A DNA stretch of 64,000 bases from Corbicula japonica (GCA_038501625.1 JAZAYU010000079.1:1550001-1614000), one strand, 5' to 3'; counted from the first letter of the stretch, positions 35,390-47,794 are shown. Notes: generated by a model not told the origin, from the letters alone. Made by a program: numbers and translations.

Positions 35390-38300
35390 CAGAGCTGATT
35401 TGTTGCTGAATGGCCACAGAATGTAAAGTCCGGTGAAATAGCTCTACACGTAGGTGGGCGTCTAAACTCTTCCTCGAATTGCGGGTCGTAACCGAGATCC
35501 ATTTGAAAATTGCACATTTCTTCGTCCTCACTCATCCTGAAAAAACAAAAAAGGACAGAAATAAGTGGGATTTAATCGGAAACCAATGATAATAGCAAAA
35601 ACTGGGGTTAAAGGGACCATGAGCAGTTGAAGATCGCCATGACTTCAACCTCTGACTCACTCGACTGTTCGCCATTTCAGCCAATCAGATGCTTGAGATT
35701 TGAGACTGGTTTCAATCTAGGTTTTGTGATCTGGTGCCCTTGAGGCGCTGTACAGGTACAATTTTAAGATTAACTTACCCGAATTTTACAGGTTTTTCGT
35801 CTGCGTTGATATAGAGGCATCTAGCAGCCTACAATTTACAAAGAAAAAGTTTAATGTACTGTTTCAATACTCACGTTGATCGGTTGAAAAGTGATTTCGT
35901 AATGCGCGATAATTGTATGCCTCTTGATCTCACTCCATTAAAGACACACAAAATGTGATCTCACTCCATTAAAGACACACAAAATGTGATCTCACTCCAT
36001 TAAAGACACACAAGATGTGATCTCACTCCATTAAACACACACAAAATGTGATCTCACTCCATTAAAGACACACAAAATGTGATCTCACTCCATTAAACAC
36101 ACACAAAATGTGATCTCACTCCATTAAAGACACACAAAATGTGATCTCACTCCATTAAAGACACACAAAATGTGATCTCACTCCATTAAACACACACAAA
36201 ATGTGATCTCACTCCATTAAACACACACAAAATGTGATCTCACTCCATTAAACACACACAAAATGTGATCTCACTCCATTAAACACACACAAAATGTGAT
36301 CTCACTCCATTAAACACACACAAAATGTGATCTCACTCCATTAAAGACACACAAAATGTGATCTCACTCCATTAAAGACACACAAAATGTGATCTCACTC
36401 CATTAAAGACACACAAAATGTGATCTCACTCCATTAAACACACACAAAATGTGATCTCACTCCATTAAACACACACAAAATGTGATCTCACTCCATTAAA
36501 CACACACAAAATGTGATCTCACTCCATTAAACACACACAAAATGTGATCTCACTCCATTAAAGACACACAAAATGTGATCTCACTCCATTAAAGACACAC
36601 AAAATGTGATCTCACTCCATTAAAGACACACAAAATGTGATCTCACTCCATTAAAGACACACAATATGTGATCTCACTCCATTAAAGACACACAATATGT
36701 GATCTCACTCCATTAAAGACACACAAAATGTGATCTCACTCCATTAAAGACACACAAAATGTGATCTCACTCCATTAAAGACACACAAAATGTGATCTCA
36801 CTCCATTAAAGACACACAAAATGTGATCTCACTCCATTAAAGACACACAAAATGTGATCTCACTCCATTAAAGACACACAAAATGTGATCTCACTCCATT
36901 AAAGACACACAAAATGTGATCTCACTCCATTAAAGACACACAAAATGTGATCTCACTCCATTAAAGACACACAAAATGTGATCTCACTCCATTAAACACA
37001 CACAAAATGTGATCTCACTCCATTAAACACACACAAAATGTGATCTCACTCCATTAAACACACACAAAATGTGATCTCACTCCATTAAAGACACACAAAA
37101 TGTGATCTCACTCCATTAAAGACACACAAAATGTGATCTCACTCCATTAAAGACACACAAAATGTGATCTCACTCCATTAAAGACACACAAAATGTGATC
37201 TCACTCCATTAAAGACACACAAAATGTGATCTCACTCCATTAAAGACACACAAAATGTGATCTCACTCCATTAAAGACACACAAAATGTGATCTCACTCC
37301 ATTAAAGACACACAAAATGTGATCTCACTCCATTAAAGACACACAAAATGTGATCTCACTCCATTAAAGACACACAAAATGTGATCTCACTCCATTAAAG
37401 ACACACAAAATGTGATCTCACTCCATTAAAGACACACAAAATGTGATCTCACTCCATTAAAGACACACAAAATGTGATCTCACTCCATTAAACACTTAAT
37501 GTATATATCATTTTGCTTAATCTATTTTCTGTTCATAAATTTACCTTTTAATTCCTTATCATCCTGCATTTATTATAAAATTTGAAATATTTCTTGTATT
37601 AAAATATGTTCAATCCCTTGCCACTTTCACATTATTTCATCTGGGCGGCTCTTCCTTGTGGCATTTTTTGCCGCTCAGATAAGAAAAAAAGGTTTAAATT
37701 TATTTCTTTGTGGTATTTTAAAATAAATACCATTTTTCCATCAAACGGTGTTATTACCATTTATTATTTTTTCCTTACTAGTGAAAGTTGTGTCATACTC
37801 TTCTGCGGGATTGAACAAATAGCAGAAATTACTTGTGTAAAAGAGAGGCCCATAAAAAAGCTGTGTTGGAAATCTGAACTTAGATAACCATCATTCATAT
37901 ATTATTATATCGGGTGGATATCTTTGCAAATTGCACCAGCCAGTACAAAAACATGTTAACACATAATTTGGGGATTTTAGTGCATACTTTTCCTTTAACA
38001 GTGCAATGGTATGATAATTATGTAAGTATTCACTCACCACAATGTCACCGGGTCGGATTTCAATTGGTCCGCCTGGAACGTCATACAGGTCCTGCAATTG
38101 TTAAGCAAGTCTATTAACAAACTTATTATCTTATAGCTAATTTACTTTATTTTTTACTGACAGCATTTAAGTTATAATCGGTCTTTTACTTGATTATAAG
38201 ACTATAAAACTTCTTGAAGAGAAGTACGCGTCATTTATAATAAAGTCTTCTTACTTTTCTGAAATAACCTAATGCCCATGCAGTAAGCAAACGTACCTTT

Positions 38301-41300
38301 CTCTTGTCTAAGGATAACTGACTGCCAATTAAGGTCCAACTATCGTTTCTTATCAAAAATCCTTCTACTAGGACTCCTGCAAAATAAAAGATTTAAAATC
38401 AATAAACGTTGATAAAACTTCACAAATAACCACTCCGTCACTTCTTAAATCTGAAACATTAAATATACTTGCTGTGTTCGATATTAAAACCTGATTGTAG
38501 AATCCTTTACCAGAGTTTAATGACCCTAAACATTTTGCCCATCTTCTTTAGATGTTCAATCAAGTCCATTTTGTACGAAATTACGTTTTCTTCTTTTCTA
38601 TATAAATTACAAAATGTAACAATCAATTCAATTTTAATATTTTTATGTATTAAGATGGCGTCGAATACACATCGATGATCACGAAGGCTTTAATATTGTG
38701 CTTTCACTTTTTGATATTTTGGATGACTTCGCAAAGGGCATTAACTGACAAGTATTTATTAAGTCTACAGGAAATACCATGTAGCCCTATTTGTAATTTA
38801 TTAAATTTGACAACAACAAAATAGGTAGATGAAACAGTTTGTGTGGCTCTTACCGTAATGGTGAGTGTGTAGAAAGTATCTGTAAGCAAAGGCTGGGGGT
38901 CGCTTCCAAACACAAGCTGCTTCCGAGAAGTAACCTGTAATGTTACAATCTTCCATATTATATTTCTGTTCTATCTAACTCCATCATTAGTAAAAGGTCA
39001 GTTCGACTACGCCGTGTTTATTGAATGTTGGTTTGCCTTGCTGTTATCATACTGTACTATTTTGGTTTAAATCATACCATTGCCCATGATTATAAACTAA
39101 ATCAGGAGACAAGTCTCAAATCTCAAGCATCTGATTGGCTGAAAAGACGACTGGCCACCAATCTCTTAGTTTTATGATCTTAAGCATATGTGTTCAAGCA
39201 TTTATTGCGCTTAATGAGTTGGAGCTATGATTTATATCTCATCTGTTTTGAAGCAATAGAAACTACAGTATCGTAAAACCAAGTTGTTCACCGCATTTGA
39301 CCGAAGCAGCAGAGCGTGAAATATTAATAATATTTTACATTATACAATACACAGTTGAAGTTATCTATTTCAGTTTTCTACTGTTTCAATTTAAGAGGTC
39401 ATAGTAAAAATTGTTGGATTTTTTCGTTATTGCATAAAGCTTTCTCGATTTCTTCAAAACATTGATGTACATACTAAACTGAATATTACTAGGATGATTG
39501 ATACACAATAAACCACCAGATTTCGGTCGCAAAAAAGTGATAAAACATTTTACTTAATGTAGAACATAGCAATAACAGTAGCATTCAGGCGCGTAGCTTC
39601 CTATACGCAAAATACACCATATTGCCACACTGATTTAAATTTTCCGATGGGGGACAAGACCCCGGACTCTGCTGGCATAATTGCGAATCCACATTTATAA
39701 AGGGCTAGTTACGCCCCTGTCATTCTAGCATGGTAATTTTGAAAATTTATCACTGAATTATGATCAACAATCTTTAATAAACTTAGAGATTTGAATGTGA
39801 CTTACGTTTAGCACTGTTCCCAGTGCCCAAGATCAAAAAACTTAATCTGGAGATCAGTCTCAAATCTCAAGCATCTGATTGGCTGAAATAGCGACCAGTC
39901 GCCATTTCAGTCAATCAGATCCTTGAGATTTGAGACTGATCTCAAAACTTGCCTTTTCCACTGTTCCCAGGTATCAGTCCATTATTCAAAAACGAGTACG
40001 TTTGGTAATTGAACTTTGTTCTGAAAACAGTAACGTTGCACATATTATTTACAGTTTGAGTTTCGAAGCATTTTTAATATAAAAGTTGCATAACGTATGA
40101 ACATTTTTGCTGTCATGTTTTGATTTACGCCGCAAGATTCGAAAGTAGTGGCATACCGGTATAAGCATTTTATTCACATTTTATTTTCGAATTTCGAAAA
40201 ATAATTATTAAACATAAACCTGAATATAAGAATATGAACAAAATTGATGCTCTCAACGAAAATTTTGACATAACAGTTTCAAAGAGTGTCACGAAACGTT
40301 TTGAGCAATCTTCGTTTAATCTTCTGTGAAAAAAAAACAACAACAGTATTTAAGAACATATTTATATCGTATATGAAAACTATTTGCTACGCTAGCGAAT
40401 CATAACAAGCCCTGAATGATGGATTCGTTTAACATTTTGTATGATCACTTAAATGTTAATCAACAAACCGCAAACAAGAAAACCTACCAATGAGTCAGGT
40501 GAGTTGATAATATTGTGATTTACAAAGTTGTCTTATCTATATACTTACGGATGATGAATAAAATCTAGTGTGACGTTTGCTGCCGAAACTGTGGGATCTG
40601 AAATGATATGAAAGAACTATTGACCAAAAGTTACAAGTTACGGCAGCAACACAGAATATTGATGGCATTCTATGAAAGAAATTTATATGGTTATTTAAGC
40701 CTTCGTTAATACAACTGTATTAACCCCCACCCTCAACCCGAAATAAACGTAATTACTAAAACTGTATGATATTTCGAAATTGAGGTCCTAAAAAGCGACA
40801 CATGTACATGTTTTAAAGTCCGCCTTTTTAATTAATGTATTTATTTATCACGAAGAATAAAACCATATATTTTCAAATTATAAAGACCACGAACGCTGCC
40901 TATAAAAATTATGAAAATAATTGCGAACGTACACGATTTGGAGATGTTTTGACTATTTCCATTCTCCCTTTTAGGTCTAAAATTTTGTCCGAACTGAGGG
41001 GGGGACCATAGATTTCAATAAAAGGATTTCTTCCGAACTAATTATTACAAACAGAATGATGCTGCCGTTAATATAACCCCAGAGATGCGCAAGGACATAT
41101 CAAGAGATAGTCTAGGAGCAATAGGAGAGTCTAGGAGCAATAGGAGAGTCTAGGAGCAATTGGTTAGTATAGAAAAAATATCATAGTCTAGCAGCAATGG
41201 GACAGTGTAGAAGCAATAGGACAGTCTAGGAGCAATAGAATAGTCTAGGAGCAATAGGATAGTCTAGGAGCAATAGGATAGTCTAGGAGGTCGTGTTAGA

Positions 41301-42774
41301 ATATAAACATGTAAATAATTCCTGCTTACTTGTAATAGGATTCATGAAATGGATTTCCATGATAAAGTATTTCAGCCTTGTCTTCGTTCCAACCCTCAAT
41401 GATACATCTGAAATGAGGATATATATTATTCTTAGGTTAACGAATTGAAATATTTCAGAATAGTGTTTAATTACTAAAAGTTTGTGAACCCCATGTTTGA
41501 ATTTACTTCATTGTACAAATGACAGTATATTCATGTAATTGGTCTGTTTTAATACCATAATCTTTTCACACATGCGAGTCTGATTGGAGAAATTTGGACA
41601 CAGGGAACTGTTTTCAATGTTGCTGGGCTTTTTTTTACCCAGGGGCAGATAATCAAATTCGGACCAAGCATAAGTGATAGATATTTTATACCATGTTTAC
41701 CACTTCAATAAGTTAAATACGTTTAGTTTATTTCTCATTTACAAAATAGTGCAAATCCGTCACAGCACATAGCTCGTGTAAGAAAACTTTCCAGCACGAG
41801 TAAAACCACGGGGATATTCTGATCTGTGCTGAAGAAACCAGTCTCAAATCTTCAGCATCTGATTGGCTGAAATGGCGACCAAGTGCCATTTCAGCCAATC
41901 AGATTCTTGAGATTTTAGACTGGTTTTCATTCTCACTTATAATCTTGGGAACATGGTATGCGCTAATAGAACATGGTCACTAAACTTACCGGTTGGAAAT
42001 TCGAATTTTCCATTCTTTTTGGTAAATTCATCCCAGCCTCCGAAGTTGACTGCATCGCCATTACATACACTTCCTTGATGATGAGTACAATCCCTTTCAA
42101 AGAAAAAACAAGCGCCATTAATGTTCCATATTCATGCGATATCCCTTAAAGTTTTTAAAGCTGTTTTAATCTACTATTGTTTTACATATATCACCTTATA
42201 TTAGGATATAGGTCCAAATAACTAAGTAAAGTTTTGCGCTTACCACGTGGTTTCTGTGGACGCCGGCTGTTCACATACTCCGGTAGCCACGTGATGAACC
42301 AGCGACCTGTCCGCTTTGGTTTCAGAACTTACTGGAAAATAATAAATCAACCTAAGATATAAAAGGCACACAGGGCGAGACAGTATATCACACACGCATC
42401 AGCACCGGACCGTTGAAAGTAAGAATGTAGAACCTCAACAATGGACAAGAAAAACAATTCGTTTAAAACACCAGCACGGGTGTAACATCTCGACATGTGA
42501 TGAGCAAGAGATGTAGTGATGTAAAAGTATTTTAGAAGGTCTGTTTAGTGTTTGTTAACAGAATATTAATGAATTCATTGCATACTATTTCATATATTCA
42601 TGTTATTAAAATTTCCGAGAAAATGAATACTCACATACAAAACTGTCTCCGATTTCTTCCAATGATTTTGCATAACAAATGTATTGATCCGCCTGAAACA
42701 TAAAAAATGCATTAATTCGCAAAAATACATAACACCACCACCACCATCATCATCACCATCATCATCACCACAAC

Positions 42775-42810
<36 letters not shown>

Positions 42811-43045
42811 ATTTATATACTTCATCATCATCACGACCATTATGAATATCTTCATCAGACAGACAGACAAACGGGCAGACGGACGGACGGACGGACAAAC
42901 AAAGCTTTATACTCACATAAGTGGTTTCTACAGGTGGCATTGATATAACAATCTTCTTGTCACCGCTCCTGCGCTCCTCTGCACATCCTTCTACAACTCC
43001 GCCGACCAAAACAAAAATATAGAGGGAATTATACCAACTGAACAT
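35386..43045 (-). CDS. PHM-like copper monooxygenase A, exon 7 disrupted
   Basis: Copper type II ascorbate-dependent monooxygenase, related to the peptidylglycine alpha-hydroxylating (PHM) core, probably secreted. Exons in order: 42917-43045, 42635-42692, 42244-42331, 41990-42093, 41330-41407, 40549-40597, 39806-40020, 38854-38934, 38297-38376, 38038-38091, 35779-35828, 35386-35536. Exon 1 gives a signal peptide (MFSWYNSLYIFVLVGGVVEG). Without the insertion the model is 329 aa with copper ligands at H75-H76 (LVHHVATGVC), H146 (MEIHFM), H214 and H216 (FLHTHHYG) and M287 (EEMCNF); NVT at 160 is a glycosylation site. Exon 7 holds a 147-bp foldback insertion that gives a stop after about 194 residues, before H214, so this copy should not yield an active enzyme. 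Paralogue of 50969-60342. Confidence 0.85.
35663..35738. repeat. Foldback element, half copy
   Basis: Contains GCCATTTCAGCCAATCAGAT and GCTTGAGATTTGAGACTGG. The left arm is missing. It lies in the last intron of monooxygenase A. Confidence 0.7.
35925..37496. repeat. 31-bp satellite array, about 50 copies
   Basis: Unit TGTGATCTCACTCCATTAAA then GACACACAAAA, very homogeneous over 1.57 kb. The main variant swaps G for C (AAAGACACAC versus AAACACACAC) in runs of units. Rare variants read ACAATATG (two adjacent units) and ACAAGATG. There are no spacers, so this is not a CRISPR. It sits in the intron between exons 10 and 11 of monooxygenase A. Confidence 0.95.
39084..39184. repeat. Foldback element copy
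   Basis: GATTATAAACTAAATCAGGA, CTCAAATCTCAAGCATCTG and a right arm TTAGTTTTATGATCTTAAG. It lies in the intron after exon 7 of monooxygenase A. Confidence 0.7.
39812..39970. mobile_element. Foldback element inside a coding exon, 12-bp target duplication
   Basis: CACTGTTCCCAG occurs at 39812-39823 and again at 39959-39970, flanking a 135-bp foldback copy (39824-39958; core CTCAAATCTCAAGCATCTG). Taking out the element and one duplicate leaves a 68-nt exon, exactly the length of the matching exon of the paralogue (56695-56762). Its product aligns too: LIPGNSAK against YIPANSDK. The insertion adds 147 nt, keeps the frame, but brings in TGA within six codons. A recent insertion into a previously intact exon is the simplest reading. 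Confidence 0.85.
41108..41290. repeat. 19-bp minisatellite
   Basis: Units of AGTCTAGGAGCAATAGGA with substitutions, about nine copies, in an intron of monooxygenase A just downstream of exon 5. Confidence 0.8.
41832..41951. repeat. Foldback element copy
   Basis: Core CATCTGATTGGCTGAAATGG and its inverse CCATTTCAGCCAATCAGAT, in the intron between exons 4 and 5 of monooxygenase A. Confidence 0.75.
42732..42810. repeat. CAY-type microsatellite
   Basis: Mixed CAC/CAT units, then about ten perfect CAT units. Followed at 42878-42897 by GGAC units. Both lie in intron 1 of monooxygenase A and explain the Asp-rich read-through there. Confidence 0.9.
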
Positions 43046-43087
43046 CTCGACAACTTTTATGCGAATAAGAAAAATGCCAGAGTTAAA

Positions 43088-43096
43088 CTTTATATA
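43088..43096 (-). promoter_or_regulatory. TATA box of monooxygenase A
   Basis: TATATAAAG on the minus strand, about 43 bases before the start codon, with no intervening intron needed. The identical nine bases occur at 44375-44383 for the divergent peptide gene. Confidence 0.65.
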
Positions 43097-44374
43097 TGGC
43101 TAGAGTTTAATACGTCGTAGTCTTATCAGGAGCTGGCAAACAGGATCTTCACATGAAATAACACATGACATTGTACTGTCCAGCTATACAAGTAAACAAC
43201 AAATATTGATACAGCTTGTGACATCCTTATTCCAGGATGTGTTTATCTAACTTGAAATCACTCGCCGAGCCCCTGACCTTAACTCTAATTATTGAAATAC
43301 ATTTTACCTGGGTGCGTTTATGTTAAAGTAAAGAATTTGAAATGTGGGTATTCGATGTCGATTAATTATAAAGCTTACAATTTAATATAGTCATCAAAGT
43401 TTTTCTGCTTTTTTGTATGATCCTTTGAGTTGTATATCGGGTTTAAGTTAAAAAAATGACATAATATTTTGTTTTCATATTTTTTGTTGTTGTGAAGGTA
43501 AATGGAAACTTTTGATAACATAGTTCATGGAAAACTTCACTAACGGTGACACAAATAAACAAAGATAATAATTTATTCCAATTCGTTTTATAAGCTTTTA
43601 TTGAACAAAGACTCGTTTATGTCACACATTTAAATTGCAAGTAATCTCTAAACTTTATTGAATAAATGCTGATTTCGGACTTTGAAGCCATGAATGGTGT
43701 CATCTTTAGATGCTATAAGGACACAAGGTCCATGGATCTTGTTCTACAAATTAAGATTGTTAAGCTTATTGCATAATCTCCTTGACAACAAATGACACCA
43801 AGTGAGACGTATTTTATGAAGTGAAACTTATTACACAATGTCTTTTGTCCAATTTTCATAAGAAACCTTTGCTCAAGCTGGTATTTCAACCCATGCCTTT
43901 TACCAGCGGTAATGAATATTTATTTGTGACTTTACTTTTCTGTGGCTTCTCTACCCACTTATTTGACAAAATTGTAAAATAAAGACTGGCTGCAATCAAC
44001 ATATCACAGACGCCATACTTAACGCTGCACTTTTTTGTGTGCACAAGGTGCGCTTCGATTTAGTTTCGATTTTCAAAAGAAATCTGTCAATATATCTGAT
44101 TCAACAGTTAAATTAGTCTTATTTAACAGGATCTTTTAGAGAAAAAAACAACTTTATAAAATGTGCTATTAACTTAATTTAAACGAAAGGCTTCTGATTG
44201 GCCGAGGAGATGTAATGGTATTTACGCCGTGGAAAATTGTGTCCGGTTTGGACTTAATTTTCGATGTAAAGTTATATCCTGGTCATCAAGTTCACGGGAC
44301 AGAACACAGCCGGTAATAATTCACGGTAAACATTCATGGTACACAGTCACAGAAACATGACATCACAAGAAAGG
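43097..44374. other. Divergent intergenic region
   Basis: About 1.28 kb between two head-to-head TATA boxes. No ORF, repeat or RNA gene was recognised. It should hold the shared or separate enhancers of the monooxygenase/peptide locus. Confidence 0.45.
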
Positions 44375-44383
44375 TATATAAAG
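44375..44383 (+). promoter_or_regulatory. TATA box of the peptide-precursor gene
   Basis: TATATAAAG, 41 bases before the ATG at 44425. Transcription would then start near 44405 and leave a leader of about 20 bases. Confidence 0.7.
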
Positions 44384-44424
44384 GGACCAAGAGATAAACA
44401 ACTTTATTCTGAAAAGATAACAAA

Positions 44425-47400
44425 ATGAGGAGCTTGTATACTCTGGTCTTTATCGTTGGGCTCGGTGCAGGTATGTTGGTGTTTCATATACTAGTATATA
44501 TTCTTATTAAGTAAAACGACAATAGTTTTTATTATCTTTGTATCAGTCTTTGAAATAATTAATAATTTATTTGTTTACAAGACTGAAAAACATCGTATGT
44601 ACAGTATAAACTACTAGTAAAAGTAATTGTGATTTATTACTTATGAATGTCTTATTTAATAACTGTAATTGATATTTATTTATTGAGGCACAGTTAATGT
44701 GATGATGTTCTTTCTAGAAGACCAGGACCCAAGATAATAAAACAGAGTTCGGAGACCAGTCTTAAATCTCAAGCATCTGATTGGCTGAAATGGCGATCAG
44801 TCCCCATTTTAGCCAGTCAGATGCAAGAGATATGAGACTGGTGTCGAGATTTACTTCTATGATATTGGGCCCAGACAGTGATGTATTCTAATCTACTTTT
44901 AATTATTTTTATTTCAAATTCGGCTTTTTCGTCAGCATTTAAGTATAATGTACGTTGCAGCCGTCCGACATACACTGATTTTATCTGCGATATTTAAATA
45001 CGAGGAAATATTCCATCGAAAACTAGTTTGTGAATCATCGCTTCCTATGTTTTTATAAGGTAACTTATTTGGGTTCACCGCCGTATACTGATTGAATGCC
45101 AGTCGCCACCACTTTAAAACATATTTAACTGAAATTGCAACCAATATTTTTTTTTAAAAAAGCAATATTTTATTATTAAAATGAAATATATCAACATTTT
45201 CTGTCTGTTTTCCCAAAGTAGTTCGAAATATGACAATAGTTTGCTGTTTAATAGTCAACTTGCAACTCTTCATCTAGTCTTCAATGACAACATGATTTCT
45301 AGTTTGAGCATTTCTGCATTGTTCACCATAGTTGATACTATACCCCCAACTTTATTGACGCGCGTATAGCTTCTGATCAGATACTATACCATATATTTAT
45401 AAATTAGAAATAAATAAGAAAGTAAACAAAGGTTGTTTCAGTAGTGCACTTTATAAAATTACCATTTAATACAAAAAAAGTATATAATTATGTCGAAACT
45501 ATTAAAGAAATAAGTAAGTTACAAGTCAAGTATTCAATAAAGACTATTAATTAATGTTGATGCGGTATGTGATGCATACAAGCTTATAACGTTTTTCAAT
45601 TATGTTAAGATGGAAGTGAGATTTTCACGCGTCTCTAAGACTTCGATGACAAGCTTTAGTGGAAGTCTATTGGATTTCTAATAAATTCAGGAACAGCAAA
45701 TATGTGTTCATTTTCGTCGCGGCAGATTTTTATGACGATTCCAGAATTAGCAGTAAATCGCCGGATTGCAGCGCGTGCCTTGCACATGCAGGTGGCACAT
45801 GACTCTCATTTCCTGAATTAATTCTTTAAAGAAATTGCGATGTTGTTATAAATGCATCAATTTTATCAAGCTCGTAAATAAATTACGTTTGATCACATAC
45901 TAGCCACAGACCACAACTTTTTACTATACACCATAGAGACAACGTACATTATACTTTTTATTATTGGTTTAGACCGAAACATTTTAGTGTTGTTAAAACT
46001 GTTTAGTATATAATCATTAGATGAATTTAACTGAACAATTTAATTAATCTTTAAAGGCTGGTAACTATTGGCAACGCAGTCAATCATATAAAAAGAAGAA
46101 AGCCTTACTCTGTATGCATTTATAACAAGTATTGCTAAATCTGTAATATTTAATTCACAGTCGGTAATGGAGTCATGGGTTACACCATACGGAATAAAAG
46201 AAGCGTTAACGCCGGAATAAAGAACTTGAACGCTGATTTCGAAGCTCCACTCGATATGGTAAATGCTGGCATCAAACAAATCAATGCTGACTTTGAGGCC
46301 CCTCTGCATAAGAGAAGTGTCAACGCCGGAATTAAGAACTTGAACGCTGATTTCGAAGCTCCACTCGATATGGTAAATGCTGGCATCAAGCAAATCAATG
46401 CTGACTTTGAGGCCCCTCTGCATAAGAGAAGTGTCAACGCCGGAATAAAGAACTTGAACGCTGACTTTGAAGCTCCACTCGATATGGTTAACGCTGGCAT
46501 CAAGCAAATCAATGCTGACTTTGAGGTCCCTCTGCATAAGAGAAGTGTAAACGCCGGAATAAAGAACTTGAACGCTGACTTTGAAGCTCCACTCGATATG
46601 GTAAATGCTGGCATCAAGCAAATTAATGCCGACTTTGAGGCCCCTCTGCATAAAAGAAGTGTTAATGCCGGAATAAAGAACTTAAACGCTGACTTTGAAG
46701 CACCGCTTGATATGGTTAACGCTGGCATCAAGCAAATCAATGCTGACTTTGAGGCCCCTCTGCATAAAAGAAGCGTCAACGCCGGAATTAAGAACTTGAA
46801 CGCTGACTTTGAAGCACCGCTTGATATGGTAAACGCTGGCATCAAGCAAATCAATGCTGACTTTGAGGCCCCTCTGCATAAAAGAAGCGTCAACGCCGGA
46901 ATTAAGAACTTGAACGCTGACTTTGAAGCACCACTCGATATGGTAAATGCTGGCATCAAACAAATCAATGCTGACTTTGAGGCCCCTCTGCATAAGAGAA
47001 GTGTCAACGCCGGAATTAAGAACTTGAACGCTGATTTCGAAGCTCCACTCGATATGGTAAATGCTGGCATCAAGCAAATCAATGCTGACTTTGAGGCCCC
47101 TCTGCATAAAAGAAGCGTCAACGCCGGAATTAAGAACTTGAATGCTGACTTTGAAGCACCGCTTGATATGGTTAACGCTGGCATCAAGCAAATCAATGCT
47201 GACTTTGAGGCCCCTCTGCATAAAAGAAGCGTCAACGCCGGAATTAAGAACTTGAATGCTGACTTTGAAGCACCGCTTGATATGGTTAACGCTGGCATCA
47301 AGCAAATCAATGCTGACTTTGAGGCTCCTCTTCATAAGAGAAGTGTAAACGCCGGAATTAAGAACTTGAACGCTGACTTTGAAGCACCGCTTGATATGGT

Positions 47401-47794
47401 AAATGCTGGCATTAAGCAAATCAATGCTGACTTTGAGGCCCCTCTTCATAAGAGAAGTGTAAACGCCGGAATTAAGAACTTGAACGCTGACTTTGAAGCA
47501 CCGCTAGATATGGTTAATGCTGGCATTAAGCAAATTAATGCTGACTTTGAGGCCCCTCTTCATAAGAGAAGTGTAAACGCCGGAATTAAGAACTTGAACG
47601 CTGACTTTGAAGCACCGCTTGATATGGTAAATGCTGGCATCAAACAAATCAATGCCGACTTTGAGGCCCCTCTTCATAAGAGAAGTGTAAACGCCGGAAT
47701 TAAGAACTTGAATGCTGACTTTGAAGCTCCACTCGATATGGTAAATGCTGGCATCAAGCAAATCAATGCTGACTTTGAGGCCCCTCTAAATTAA
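44425..47794 (+). CDS. Secreted multicopy Lys-Arg-punctuated peptide precursor
   Basis: Two exons, 44425-44470 and 46161-47794 (stop TAA), joined in phase 1, 559 aa. Exon 1 encodes a signal peptide (MRSLYTLVFIVGLGAV). After GNGVMGYTIRNKR come 14 units of 38 residues. Each is SVNAGIKNLNADFEAPLDM followed by VNAGIKQINADFEAPLHKR, so a 19-residue motif occurs 28 times; the last unit ends in APLN and stop. There are 14 Lys-Arg sites, the pattern of a prohormone processed by furin/PC-type convertases. No Gly precedes Lys-Arg, so C-terminal amidation is not predicted. No cysteines in the units. Across units nearly all base changes are synonymous; the one replacement seen is Ala to Val in unit 3. I do not recognise the peptide; a neuropeptide, pheromone-like, defence or matrix peptide are all possible. 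TATA box upstream, AATAAA at 47892. Confidence 0.85.
44727..44872. repeat. Foldback element copy
   Basis: Arms CCAAGATAATAAAACAGAG and CTTCTATGATATTGGGCC with core CTCAAGCATCTGATTGGCTG. It lies in intron 1 of the peptide gene. Confidence 0.75.
44873..46160. other. Intron 1 of the peptide gene, remainder
   Basis: AT-rich. An ATG at 45181 opens MKYINIFCLFSQ before a weak GTAGTT donor in phase 1. It could be an alternative signal exon but is less convincing than 44425-44470. Nothing else seen. Confidence 0.35.

Noticed and set aside
35925..37496. CRISPR-like array
   Set aside because: Units are directly adjacent with no unique spacers, and the context is a eukaryotic intron. It is a satellite.
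42590..42916. Read-through of monooxygenase A exon 1 into an Asp-rich tail
   Set aside because: A GTGAGT donor at 42916 ends the exon; the Asp run is the translated CAT microsatellite in the intron.
46180..47761. Long minus-strand ORFs (up to 376 codons) antisense to the peptide repeats
   Set aside because: A 114-bp unit without stops in several frames keeps those frames open throughout. The plus frame has the signal peptide, dibasic sites and synonymous variation; the antisense frames have none.
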